Origin: Pantoea sp. 18069
GTDB taxonomy: Bacteria; Pseudomonadota; Gammaproteobacteria; Burkholderiales; Burkholderiaceae_C
Assembly (NCBI RefSeq): GCF_902706035.1
Contig: NZ_CACSJA010000039.1
Coordinates: forward strand, 1 to 45,335
Length of the DNA stretch: 45,335 nt
Direction: 5' to 3'
The position numbers and the translations under genes were made by a program. Position 1 is the first letter of the stretch. Every line of letters starts with the position of its first letter. Under the pieces are notes generated by a model. That model was not told where the DNA came from. It searched no databases and saw nothing but the letters and a program-made list of their open reading frames with translations. This document shows positions 1 through 7,357 of the stretch, in pieces.

Positions 1-251
1 TCATGGACGCGGCCGACGACATCGTGCGTCCGCTGCAGGACCGTCCGGTGCGCGTGGACCGCGAGACATTGGCGCTCGGTTACGCGGGCGTCTACAGCTC
101 GTTCCTGCGCCACGCCGAAGTGGCTGCGGCCAAGTACGGCCTGAAAGCCGTCGACATCCTGGTCGAGCTGGGCAAGCGCCGCATGGTCGGCGGGCAGGAA
201 GACATGATCGTCGACGTGGCGCTGGACATCCTCGCAGCGCGCCAACGCTAA
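1..251 (+). CDS. mhpE: 4-hydroxy-2-oxovalerate aldolase, C-terminal part (start outside window)
   Basis: This is the last ~82 residues of a DmpG/MhpE/BphI-type aldolase, which splits 4-hydroxy-2-oxovalerate into pyruvate and acetaldehyde at the end of the meta-cleavage pathway of aromatic compounds. The visible part matches the C-terminal 'communication' domain of the family: LGYAGVYSSFLRHAE, then a KYG-x-DILVELG stretch and VGGQEDMIVDVAL. In the family this domain contacts the acylating acetaldehyde dehydrogenase partner and channels acetaldehyde. The catalytic TIM barrel lies upstream of the window. The frame is open from base 3 and ends with TAA at 249-251. The flavin reductase gene follows 40 bases later on the same strand, so the two are probably co-transcribed as the tail of an aromatic-degradation operon. 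Confidence 0.85.
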   Translation, partial: MDAADDIVRPLQDRPVRVDRETLALGYAGVYSSFLRHAEVAAAKYGLKAVDILVELGKRRMVGGQEDMIVDVALDILAARQR

Positions 252-291
252 CCGCCCCGAGACCAGACCCACCGCCTTTCGGAGACAGAAC

Positions 292-1308
292 ATGCAAGAA
301 ACTATCGCCCCCTCATTTGACGCCAAGGCCTTCCGTGCCGCGCTCGGCACCTTTGCGACCGGCGTCACCGTGATCACCGCCGTGGGCCGCAACGGCGAGC
401 CCATTGGTCTCACGGCCAACAGTTTCAACTCGGTCTCGCTGGACCCGCCGCTGGTGTTGTGGAGTCTCGCCAGAAAAGCCTTCAGCCTTCAGGATTTCGT
501 CGCCGCCAGGCACTGGGCCGTGCATGTACTCAGCGCCGAACAGGAAGGCATTTCCAACCAGTTCGCGCGCGGTGGCCAGGACAAGTTCGCTGGCGTGGCC
601 TGCGTGCCATCGGAGCATGGCGTGCCACTGCTGCAACGCTGCGCGGCGCGCTTCGAATGCACGACCACTTTCCAGTATGAAGGTGGAGACCACATCATCT
701 TCGTGGGGGAGGTCACGCAGTTCGAGAAGAATGCCCATCCCCCGCTGGTCTTTCACGCCGGCAAATATGCGCTAGCGGCGTGCAAGGATGTCGCTCTGCA
801 CCTCTCGCAGCCGGCCGGCACCGAGCCGCCGTCGTTCCGTGCCGACATGCTGGGCTACATGTTCGGCCGCGCGCGCAGAAATTTCCTGGACAGCATGCGC
901 GGCCACCTGGCAAAGCACGGGCTGAGCGACTACGAATGGCGGCTGTTGACCATCATGCTGACCAAGAAGAACCTGACCAGCACGATGTTCGGCCAGTTCA
1001 ATCAGGATGCCGCGCTGGACACCATTCTGCAGACGCTGGCCGCGCTCAAGGACAAGGGCTGGGTCACCACCGTTGAGCACACGGCGGGCGAAGAACCGGT
1101 GTATTGCCTGACCGACAAGGGCGTTTTCGACAGCGTGAGCCTGCTGGCGATCGCCAAATCCCATGAAGAACAGTTGCTGGGAAAAATGGACGACATGGAT
1201 GGAGTACTGCTCAAGCATCTTCTCCACAAGTTCATTCAAAAGACAGAAGGTGGGTCGCCCAACCTGTGGAGCGATGAATTTATTTTGAAGGAGAGCGTTG
1301 ACAGCTGA
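292..1308 (+). CDS. Flavin reductase with C-terminal MarR-like domain (reductase of a two-component monooxygenase)
   Basis: The protein has 338 residues. Residues ~10-170 form a flavin reductase (HpaC/FMN-binding split-barrel) domain, with LGTFATGVTVITA near the N-terminus and GLTANSFNSVSLDPPLVLWSL following. Residues ~185-330 resemble a MarR-type winged helix (LSDYEWRLLTIML, LKDKGWVTT, LTDKG). This architecture is known from the reductase C1 of Acinetobacter p-hydroxyphenylacetate 3-hydroxylase, where the MarR-like part senses the aromatic substrate and stimulates flavin reduction. It would supply reduced flavin to an oxygenase that is not in this window. GGAG at 281-284 precedes the ATG. 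It follows the aldolase gene closely, which fits an aromatic hydroxylation plus meta-cleavage operon. The substrate is not known. Confidence 0.85.
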   Translation: MQETIAPSFDAKAFRAALGTFATGVTVITAVGRNGEPIGLTANSFNSVSLDPPLVLWSLARKAFSLQDFVAARHWAVHVLSAEQEGISNQFARGGQDKFAGVACVPSEHGVPLLQRCAARFECTTTFQYEGGDHIIFVGEVTQFEKNAHPPLVFHAGKYALAACKDVALHLSQPAGTEPPSFRADMLGYMFGRARRNFLDSMRGHLAKHGLSDYEWRLLTIMLTKKNLTSTMFGQFNQDAALDTILQTLAALKDKGWVTTVEHTAGEEPVYCLTDKGVFDSVSLLAIAKSHEEQLLGKMDDMDGVLLKHLLHKFIQKTEGGSPNLWSDEFILKESVDS

Positions 1309-1356
1309 ATGAAAATTAATAATCCATTCCAATAACTTCATCAAGGAGACAAAGTT

Positions 1357-2325
1357 TTGAAAAAACCAAAAATTAAAATCATTGCTCCGGCAATCTTGGG
1401 CCTCACATGCATGTTGGCAAATGCCCAGGAAAATAATCCGGTGCGCATCATCATCGGTTTTGCAGCCGGTGGCAATGGCGACATCATTGCACGCATGCTC
1501 GCGGAAGAACTGCGCCCGGTGCTGGGACGCAATGTCATTGTGGAAAACAAGCCCGGTGCGGGTGGCCGCCTCGCGGCCCAGACGCTCAAGTCAGGGCCGG
1601 CCGATGGCAGCAGCTATATGCTCGCACCCGATAGCTGGGCTATTTTCCCGACGATTCTGAATACCGAGGCACAACTGCGCTACAACTTGAAAACAGATTT
1701 TTCGCCGGTAGCACGCATCGCCTCCTTCCCATTGGGTCTGTTCGTTGCGGAAAGCACCGGCGTAAATACGCTGAAGGAGTATGTGAAAAAAGCCAAGGAC
1801 AATCCGGGCATCGCGCTGTATGGCTCGTCCGGCAGCGGCAGCATCACGGAATTCCTGGGCATCATCATGTCCCAGGAATTTGGTTTCAAGATGACCGTCG
1901 TGCCATTCAAGGGCGGTGGTGAAGTCAAGACCAACCTCATCGGCGGTCAGGTGCCCGTGGGCATCATGACACCAGGCGATGGCCTGGCGGACGTCGGCAC
2001 GAGGATCAAGCCTCTTGGTTTCTTCGTCGAAGAACGCTGGTCGATCGCGCCACAGGTGCCGACTTTCAAGGAGCAGGGCTTCAACATTGTCCATGGCGGC
2101 GCATTCTCCGCGTTCTGGACCCATGCCAAGACGCCCGAAGCCGAGCGAAGAAAAATGGAAGAAGCGCTGAAGAAGGTGCTCGGCAAGCCCAGTGTTCAGG
2201 AGCGTCTGGCCCATATCTACGTGCGCGCGGATTTTGCCGAGGGAAAGGTGCTTGGCGAACAGGTTGATCAGCTGATTAATTATTGGACTCCTATTGTCAA
2301 GGAAGCCAACCTCAAGGCTCAATAA
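1357..2325 (+). CDS. Bug-family (TctC-like) periplasmic solute receptor 1
   Basis: This is a 322-residue tripartite tricarboxylate receptor of the Bug type, a periplasmic protein binding carboxylates. A signal peptide ending near residue 23 (LANAQ) is followed by the family signatures VRIIIGFAAGG, IVENKPGAGG (~68-77), SGSGSITEFLG and PFKGGGEVKTNLIGG. The start is TTG at 1357, chosen because AAGGAG at 1343-1348 sits 8 bases upstream and the signal peptide begins there. It is a close paralogue of the receptor at 3675-4613; the two keep long identical blocks such as GRNVIVENKPGAGGR. It pairs with the porin 92 bases downstream, suggesting joint outer-membrane entry and periplasmic capture of one solute. 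No TctA/TctB membrane subunits are visible. Confidence 0.9.
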   Translation: MKKPKIKIIAPAILGLTCMLANAQENNPVRIIIGFAAGGNGDIIARMLAEELRPVLGRNVIVENKPGAGGRLAAQTLKSGPADGSSYMLAPDSWAIFPTILNTEAQLRYNLKTDFSPVARIASFPLGLFVAESTGVNTLKEYVKKAKDNPGIALYGSSGSGSITEFLGIIMSQEFGFKMTVVPFKGGGEVKTNLIGGQVPVGIMTPGDGLADVGTRIKPLGFFVEERWSIAPQVPTFKEQGFNIVHGGAFSAFWTHAKTPEAERRKMEEALKKVLGKPSVQERLAHIYVRADFAEGKVLGEQVDQLINYWTPIVKEANLKAQ

Positions 2326-2332
2326 TAAAAAA

Positions 2333-2353
2333 GCCTGTCACAAGATGGCAGGC
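2333..2353 (+). terminator. Hairpin between Bug receptor 1 and the porin
   Basis: GCCTGTC (2333-2339), a 7-base loop and GGCAGGC (2347-2353) pair fully, with one G-T wobble. The stem is preceded by an A-rich run and followed by GCTTTAT. It lies 8 bases after the Bug stop. It could be a weak or partial terminator that lowers downstream porin expression, or an mRNA-stabilising hairpin. Confidence 0.45.
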
Positions 2354-2417
2354 GCTTTATTCGAGCAATTGGAGATATTCAGTCTCCATAGTTGAAAATT
2401 TTCATATTAGGAAAAAT

Positions 2418-3395
2418 ATGCTGCGATTTTTTTGTGCGGTAGCTCTTTCTGCGCCCTGCCTTGTCCATGCTCAATCCCATGTGAACGTGAGTGGCGGTTT
2501 TGTTGCAGGCTACAAATTCACCCCATCGAAAAGCGATGGAACTGCTTCCAAGAACGCGATAGATAACCTCGAGGCCGCCGGAAGTAATTTGACATTCCGG
2601 GGTGTGGAGGATCTGGGGTCGGGACTGAAAGCCAATTTCGTCCTGAACCACCGATTCGATCCAACCACCGGCTCGCAAACTGGCAGCAGCTTTTTCACCA
2701 ATTCCAAGATCGGCATTTCAGGTGGTTTCGGCGAAATCTCCATGGGGAAGATGTGGGGCCCGGTCGACGAACTGCTGCGCCGCCAGCTCGATGTCTACAT
2801 GCCGCTGGGCCTGGGCACCACGGTCTACGGCGGCCCCCTCGATGCGCCCACGCGCTACAACGGCACGCTGATGTATATGTCGCCTGAAGTCGGTGGGGTG
2901 CGGGTGTCGGGTGCGGTGGTTTCCAAGAGCAACATGGCGTCCAAGCAGCAGCACACGACCGAATTGGCGGCCCGCTACAGGAACGGCCCGCTGGTCCTGG
3001 GCTTGGGCTACACGCTCAATGCTGGCAATACCGCCTCGGCCGTCGACAACTTCAAGGACCGCGACGTGCTCACCGTCGGTGGGCGCTACGACTTCAGCAA
3101 GCTGCAACTGGGCCTGACCTACAGTCGGGTGTCCGCGCCGGGCCAAGCCCAGGACTCCGATCGCTACAGCCTGGGTGCACGTTACCCCCTCACCAATGCA
3201 CTGGCGCTGAAGTTCGGCTATGAGTTTCTGGAAGTGGCCAACCGGGATCAATCACGGACCGTCGCCTTCGGCGCCGAGTACCGCGTGAGCAAGCGCACCA
3301 TGTTCTTTTCCGAGGTGGGCCGGACTCAGTCAGACATCCGCGCCAGGGACGACAAGGGGGTGACCTTCATGCTCGGCATGGCCCACCGCTTCTGA
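2418..3395 (+). CDS. Outer-membrane porin (Gram-negative porin_4 / OmpC-like)
   Basis: This is a 325-residue trimeric-porin-family protein. A short signal peptide (MLRFFCAVALSAPCLVHAQS) is followed by the usual first strand VNVSGGFVAGYKF, then NLTFRGVEDLGSGLKANFVLNHRFDP, the conserved FRG-E-DLG-GL-A block of beta-proteobacterial porins. The last strand ends in Phe (LGMAHRF), as expected for BAM recognition. A longer reading from 2283 is open, but the ATG at 2418 has an AGGA 5 bases upstream and begins the signal peptide. It pairs with the Bug receptor just upstream. A second porin at 4631-5629 pairs with a paralogous Bug receptor in mirror orientation. Confidence 0.9.
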   Translation: MLRFFCAVALSAPCLVHAQSHVNVSGGFVAGYKFTPSKSDGTASKNAIDNLEAAGSNLTFRGVEDLGSGLKANFVLNHRFDPTTGSQTGSSFFTNSKIGISGGFGEISMGKMWGPVDELLRRQLDVYMPLGLGTTVYGGPLDAPTRYNGTLMYMSPEVGGVRVSGAVVSKSNMASKQQHTTELAARYRNGPLVLGLGYTLNAGNTASAVDNFKDRDVLTVGGRYDFSKLQLGLTYSRVSAPGQAQDSDRYSLGARYPLTNALALKFGYEFLEVANRDQSRTVAFGAEYRVSKRTMFFSEVGRTQSDIRARDDKGVTFMLGMAHRF

Positions 3396-3400
3396 TTGGC

Positions 3401-3423
3401 GCGCGGCACTGGCCCCGCCGCGC
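3401..3423 (+). terminator. Hairpin just after the porin stop
   Basis: GCGCGGC (3401-3407) and GCCGCGC (3417-3423) form a perfect 7-bp stem with a 9-base loop, 5 bases after the porin stop codon. There is no U-tract. It is the first of four hairpins in the convergent gap and probably ends or protects the porin transcript. Confidence 0.5.
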
Positions 3424-3468
3424 AAGAAAGCAGCGGGGTCAGCACCAAAATCCGCGCACTCCCCCTGT

Positions 3469-3505
3469 CAGGCGAAGCGGCTTCAAGCTAAAGCCGCTTC
3501 GCCTG
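3469..3505. terminator. 15-bp-stem hairpin in the convergent intergenic region
   Basis: The arms 3469-3483 and 3491-3505 are perfectly complementary over 15 bp around a 7-base loop (CAAGCTA). With no clear U-tract on either side it is a strong structural element between converging operons, likely a bidirectional transcription or decay barrier. Confidence 0.6.
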
Positions 3506-3540
3506 GATGGGGTTTAGGTGTTGATGAAGCTGCGATAGGT

Positions 3541-3564
3541 CGCTGGGGTGGCGACGTCCCAGCG
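3541..3564. repeat. 7-bp inverted repeat in the convergent gap
   Basis: CGCTGGG (3541-3547) and CCCAGCG (3558-3564) are perfect inverted arms with a 10-base loop. This is the third of four hairpins between the two Bug/porin pairs; its role is not known. Confidence 0.4.
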
Positions 3565-3585
3565 CTGCGCCCTTTGACCCAATAA

Positions 3586-3621
3586 CCCCTCAATAAACAC
3601 CCATGGGTGTTTATTGAGGGG
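3586..3621. terminator. Perfect 36-bp palindrome, probable bidirectional terminator
   Basis: Bases 3586-3603 are the exact reverse complement of 3604-3621, giving an 18-bp arm with no spacer, centred on CCATGG. On the + strand it is followed by an AT-rich run (TCTTCATTTTATTT). It lies between the converging porin and second Bug gene. A perfect spacerless palindrome this long is unusual for an ordinary terminator. Confidence 0.55.
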
Positions 3622-3674
3622 GAGTCTTCATTTTATTTCCCACTCGCCATCGCATACTCCTTCACCAAGGGCCT

Positions 3675-4613
3675 TCAGAAATTCAACAGATTTTTCACTT
3701 CCCTGTCTAAATCCTGCGACCCAGAAAATTCAGGATAAACCGAGGTTTTCAACACCTTTTGCCTGAATGAATCTTTGGCGACGATATTTTTAATCGCCTT
3801 CTCCATTTTTTCACGTTCGCTTGCCTCCGTTTTTGACGAAGCCCACACGCCCATGAAAGCTTCTCCCTGGGTAACATCAAACCCTTGTTCTTTGAGGGTT
3901 GGAATGTTCGGCGCCACGCTCCAGCGTTCCTTGGTCATGAAACCGAAAGCGGTTATTTTTCTTTCCTTGGTGAACTGCAAAATTTCACTGGGCGCCATGA
4001 TTCCTGCAGCCACTTGATTTCCGAGCAAAGCAGTTTTCACCTCGCCCCCGCCTTTGTACGGCACCACCGTCATTTTTACGCCGAACTTTTCTCTCATCAA
4101 AATTCCGAGAAATTCGGTAATGCTGCCGGTTCCGGCAGAAGCATACAAGGTCAGGTCCTTGTTTTTCTTCGCCAGTTCCACAAACTCCTTGAGATCTTTG
4201 GCGCCCGACATTTGGCTGCCATAGAAGCCCAGCGGGTAACTGATGACCTTGGCCACGGGCGCCATGTCCTTGAGGTAGTTGTAGCGCAGCGTGGTTTCTG
4301 GCAACAAGAGCGTGGGAAAGATCGCCCAGTTGTCGGGAGCGAACATGTAAGTCGTCCCGTCGGGCTTGGACGACTTGAGCATCTCGGCAGCGATGCGCCC
4401 GCCGGCACCGGGCTTGTTTTCGACAATGACATTTCTGCCTAGCTCGCCACGCAATTCTTCCGCCAGCAGGCGTGCGACCGTGTCGCTCGTCCCTCCGGGA
4501 ACAAAGCCGACGAGCAGCCGGACGGGGGCCGAGGCGTTTGCTGCGGCGTATTGGCTGGCAGTCGCCAAAAGCAACGTACAAGCGGAAAATCGGAAATACT
4601 TGAAAATTTTCAT
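3675..4613 (-). CDS. Bug-family solute receptor 2, apparent late nonsense change
   Basis: This is a 312-residue Bug/TctC receptor with signal peptide (MKIFKYFRFSACTLLLATASQYAAA) and family blocks VRLLVGFVPGG, NVIVENKPGAGGR, GTGSITEFLG and PYKGGGEVKTALLG. It is a paralogue of the receptor at 1357-2325. The frame stops after LLNF at TGA 3677-3675, but reading on in the same frame gives RPLVKEYAMASGK and TAA at 3633-3635. The paralogue has LINYWTPIVKEANLKAQ there, so TGA sits exactly where Trp (TGG) is expected. The protein is thus probably 13 residues shorter than intended. It follows the porin by 17 bases on the same strand. Its base composition is more AT-rich than most of the window. Confidence 0.9.
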   Translation of the reverse strand: MKIFKYFRFSACTLLLATASQYAAANASAPVRLLVGFVPGGTSDTVARLLAEELRGELGRNVIVENKPGAGGRIAAEMLKSSKPDGTTYMFAPDNWAIFPTLLLPETTLRYNYLKDMAPVAKVISYPLGFYGSQMSGAKDLKEFVELAKKNKDLTLYASAGTGSITEFLGILMREKFGVKMTVVPYKGGGEVKTALLGNQVAAGIMAPSEILQFTKERKITAFGFMTKERWSVAPNIPTLKEQGFDVTQGEAFMGVWASSKTEASEREKMEKAIKNIVAKDSFRQKVLKTSVYPEFSGSQDLDREVKNLLNF

Positions 4614-4630
4614 CGAAACTCCTTGAAAAA

Positions 4631-5629
4631 TCAGAACGCTTTTCTCATGCCAATGGCAAAGGCAGAATTGCTCGACTTATTTTTTTTCTTTCCAACGCCC
4701 ACATCAAAATACAAACGCGTCAATTTACTCAAGTTGTAGTCGTAGCCAATGCCAAACTTCTGTCTTTCGCTGAAAGCATAGTCGCTGTCCAATCTAGAAT
4801 AGGCGGCCTTCAACCGGCCGGGGCCTAATCTCGCATCCATGCCCAGCATATATTGCCTGGAGGTGGTATTGAAATTCTTGTTTTTCCCCTGTGCCACGTA
4901 ACCGATGACGCGGAATGCTTCAAAACAGTAAATCAATCCCAGGTTGACAAGCTCGTCATTGACCGCCGCATTGGCGACGACTGCATTATTTTTCTTGGCA
5001 TAGCCAAGGCCGGCATAGAGTTTGTTTTCCTGATACTGCAGATTGAATCCGCTTTGCGCCCTTCCTTGATTTTCATGCATGCCATAGGCGACATCAAAAC
5101 TCAATCCATTGAAACGTTTGGATTTGAAGCCGATGGAGTTATTGGTGCGTGAAGCATTGTCAGACGCCGAGCTGAAAACCGCATACAGATTGGCTGTCCC
5201 AACCTGTGCGACACCGTCGGCGCCAAAGGGGTCCGATTTGATGGCCACCCAGAATGCCGGCATGTAGTCACGGCCCATCCACATCGTGCCGATGTCCTGA
5301 TGGCTCAAACCAAGGGTGGATTGCATGAAAAACGGCTGCTGACTCGGGTACGTGCCGGTGTCCGGATTGAACCGGTGCTCGAGCAGAAAGCCCATCGACA
5401 ACCCTGCGCCAAGATCTTCCGTGCCGCGGAACCCCCATCGCGATGCAGACGCCTGCTTGACCTGCCAGGCATCACTGGCGCCATTGGCGCCAGCGTTGGC
5501 GGACTGCCCGCCGTTGCCTTTGGCGACCCCGAGGTCGACCACCCCATAGATCTCAACCTTGCTTGCGGCGCTGACTGCGCAGGAGGCGGCACCCAGGATC
5601 ACTGCGAAAGCCAATTTACTTCTCACCAT
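4631..5629 (-). CDS. Outer-membrane porin 2
   Basis: This is a 332-residue porin_4 family protein. The signal peptide MVRSKLAFAVILGAASCAVSAAS precedes the strand VEIYGVVDLGVAKGN, and the signature WGFRGTEDLGAGLSMGFLLEHRFNPDTG follows. The C-terminal residue is Phe (AIGMRKAF). It would let small anionic solutes cross the outer membrane. It is the first gene of a two-gene - strand unit with the Bug receptor downstream (17 bases apart). An operator-like dyad GTTCTA-N25-TAGAAC lies 13 bases before the start and matches the one in front of the IclR gene at 24892. The gene is more AT-rich than most of the window. Confidence 0.9.
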   Translation of the reverse strand: MVRSKLAFAVILGAASCAVSAASKVEIYGVVDLGVAKGNGGQSANAGANGASDAWQVKQASASRWGFRGTEDLGAGLSMGFLLEHRFNPDTGTYPSQQPFFMQSTLGLSHQDIGTMWMGRDYMPAFWVAIKSDPFGADGVAQVGTANLYAVFSSASDNASRTNNSIGFKSKRFNGLSFDVAYGMHENQGRAQSGFNLQYQENKLYAGLGYAKKNNAVVANAAVNDELVNLGLIYCFEAFRVIGYVAQGKNKNFNTTSRQYMLGMDARLGPGRLKAAYSRLDSDYAFSERQKFGIGYDYNLSKLTRLYFDVGVGKKKNKSSNSAFAIGMRKAF

Positions 5630-5642
5630 GGAACACTCTTTT

Positions 5643-5679
5643 GTTCTATTTATTATGTTTTTTCATTAAATAATAGAAC
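5643..5679 (-). promoter_or_regulatory. Operator-like dyad GTTCTA-N25-TAGAAC upstream of the porin
   Basis: GTTCTA (5643-5648) and TAGAAC (5674-5679) are separated by exactly 25 AT-rich bases. The arms extend to TTGTTCTATT and AATAGAACAA (5641-5650 and 5672-5681). The element sits 13 bases upstream of the porin start. The same half-sites with the same spacing occur in front of the IclR gene (24845-24881), so the IclR protein may control this porin-Bug unit. Confidence 0.6.
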
Positions 5680-5855
5680 AACTGCGGTTTACCCTCATCC
5701 CACTGGGTTGCTGCGACGGTGACGCCCGTACTACCTGGGCGCGCCACGGCGCCATGACTCTCTTGGGCAGGCGCGGACACCTGCGCTCCGCGGGCAATGC
5801 CCCCTCTTGAACTCACCGGGCATCGGAAGCAAGGGAATTCCCTGAAACATTGATC

Positions 5856-5891
5856 TTGTCTTATTTTTGATGTGAAGTATAAAATTCACAT
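5856..5891 (+). promoter_or_regulatory. Promoter with overlapping palindromic operator for the 9-gene operon
   Basis: A -35-like TTGTCT (5856-5861) and a -10-like TATAAA (5878-5883) are 16 bases apart. The perfect inverted repeat ATGTGAA (5870-5876) / TTCACAT (5885-5891) with an 8-base spacer covers the -10. A repressor bound here would block the promoter; the TetR-type gene at the end of the operon (15667-16344) is the nearest candidate. Bases 5690-5840, between the porin dyad and this promoter, show nothing recognisable. Confidence 0.5.
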
Positions 5892-5917
5892 ATACAACAA
5901 ATTAGGTGCATGACTTC

Positions 5918-7315
5918 ATGATTGACCGGGAAGCTACTTCCTCCTTGACGCTGACCCAGCAGATCGCCGCCCATTGGTGCGCCCGCCGCTTTCACGATCT
6001 GCCCGACCACGAAGTCGCGCTGGTGCGTCAGCGCCTGCTGGACACCCTTGCCGCAGGCATGGCGGGCACGCAGGCGCCCGAGACCCTGGCCGTGCGCGCC
6101 GGCGTGGTGGCGATGTATGGCAGCAACCTTGAATCCCCGGCCCCGGCCGCTGTCTGGGGCCTGCCCTTGCACTTGCCCGTGGCGCAGGCTGCGCTGGTCA
6201 ACGGCACGGCCGCGCATGCCCGCGAGCTCGATGACTTTGATGGCTGCGGCCATACCGGCGCCGTGGTGGTACCGGCCGCATGCGCTGTGGCCCAGGCATG
6301 CGGCGCCGATGGTGCCACGGTGATCACGGCGATTGCCGCCGGCTATGACCTGGCCGGTCGCATGCTCAACGCCGCTGGCGGCTACCGTCCGCACAACGGT
6401 CTGGGCTGGCACTCGACGGCCACCTGCGGCACGTTTGGCGCCGCGCTGGCCGCAGCATACGTGTTGCAGCTCGACGCCGATCGCACCGCCCAGGCACTGG
6501 GCATCGCGGGAACCTATCTGGGCGGCGTCTGGGCGTTCATGCAGGACGGGGCGATGACCAAGCGCATGCACCCTGGCAAGGCCGCAGAGACCGGCGTGGC
6601 CGCCGCTTATCTGGCGCAGGCCGGCATGACCGGGCCGAGGTACATCCTCGAATCAGAGTGGGGGGGGTTCTTCAAGACCTATTGCGGCCCCCATGCGCGC
6701 CCCGAGCGCGTACTGGAAGACCTCGGTACCTTCAACGCCATCACTCTGACCGGTATCAAGCCCTACGCCTGCTGCCGCGCCTCGCACGGCGCCATCGATG
6801 CCTTGCTGCAGCTGCAGCAAGAGCACGGCCTGCGCGCCGACGAGATTGCCCGCATCGCCGTGCATTGCCCGGCCCACACCGCCAAGCTCGTGGGCAGCTA
6901 TCGCGTGGACAGTGTGCTCGACGCGCAGATGAGCCTGCCGTATGCCCTGGCCGTCACCGCCGCCACCGGCCAGGCGAATCTGCCCCAGTTTGCGCCCCCG
7001 CGGGCGCAGGACCCGCAGATCCAGCGGCTGATGCAGGCCATCGCCCTGGTACCCGACCTGCCAGCCGACCATATCCATGGCCCGCTGCTGCAGGTGGAAT
7101 GCACCGACGGCCGCAGGCTGCAGGCGCAGGTGCAGTTTGCCAAGGGCGCGCCGCAAAACCCGATCACCGACGCCGAGCTGCGCGCCAAGGCGCAGTCGCT
7201 GATGGTTCCATGTCTGGGACAGGAACGCTTTGAGGCCATCGACCAGGCCATCGCGGCCCTGCCCCACTGCAACGACTTCCGCATCTTTGCCGCATTGCTC
7301 AGACCCGCACCGTAG
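5918..7315 (+). CDS. MmgE/PrpD family protein
   Basis: This is a 465-residue member of the MmgE/PrpD fold, which includes 2-methylcitrate dehydratase, cis-aconitate decarboxylase and iminodisuccinate epimerase. Family features are HARELDDFDGCGHTGAVVVPAA (~105-125), GLGWHSTATCGTFGAALAAA, and the KRMHPGKAAETGVAAA stretch with the later IKPYACCRASHGAIDA. The ATG at 5918 is preferred over the in-frame GTG at 5906 because AGGTG lies ~10 bases before it. It is the first gene of a nine-gene operon with ThDP, lyase, dehydrogenase and hydratase genes. Its likely role is dehydration, isomerisation or decarboxylation of a polycarboxylic acid, but the substrate cannot be read from the sequence. Confidence 0.88.
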   Translation: MIDREATSSLTLTQQIAAHWCARRFHDLPDHEVALVRQRLLDTLAAGMAGTQAPETLAVRAGVVAMYGSNLESPAPAAVWGLPLHLPVAQAALVNGTAAHARELDDFDGCGHTGAVVVPAACAVAQACGADGATVITAIAAGYDLAGRMLNAAGGYRPHNGLGWHSTATCGTFGAALAAAYVLQLDADRTAQALGIAGTYLGGVWAFMQDGAMTKRMHPGKAAETGVAAAYLAQAGMTGPRYILESEWGGFFKTYCGPHARPERVLEDLGTFNAITLTGIKPYACCRASHGAIDALLQLQQEHGLRADEIARIAVHCPAHTAKLVGSYRVDSVLDAQMSLPYALAVTAATGQANLPQFAPPRAQDPQIQRLMQAIALVPDLPADHIHGPLLQVECTDGRRLQAQVQFAKGAPQNPITDAELRAKAQSLMVPCLGQERFEAIDQAIAALPHCNDFRIFAALLRPAP

Positions 7316-7357
7316 CCGCAACTTCGCAATCTCTTTCTTATTTTTGCAGGATCTTCC

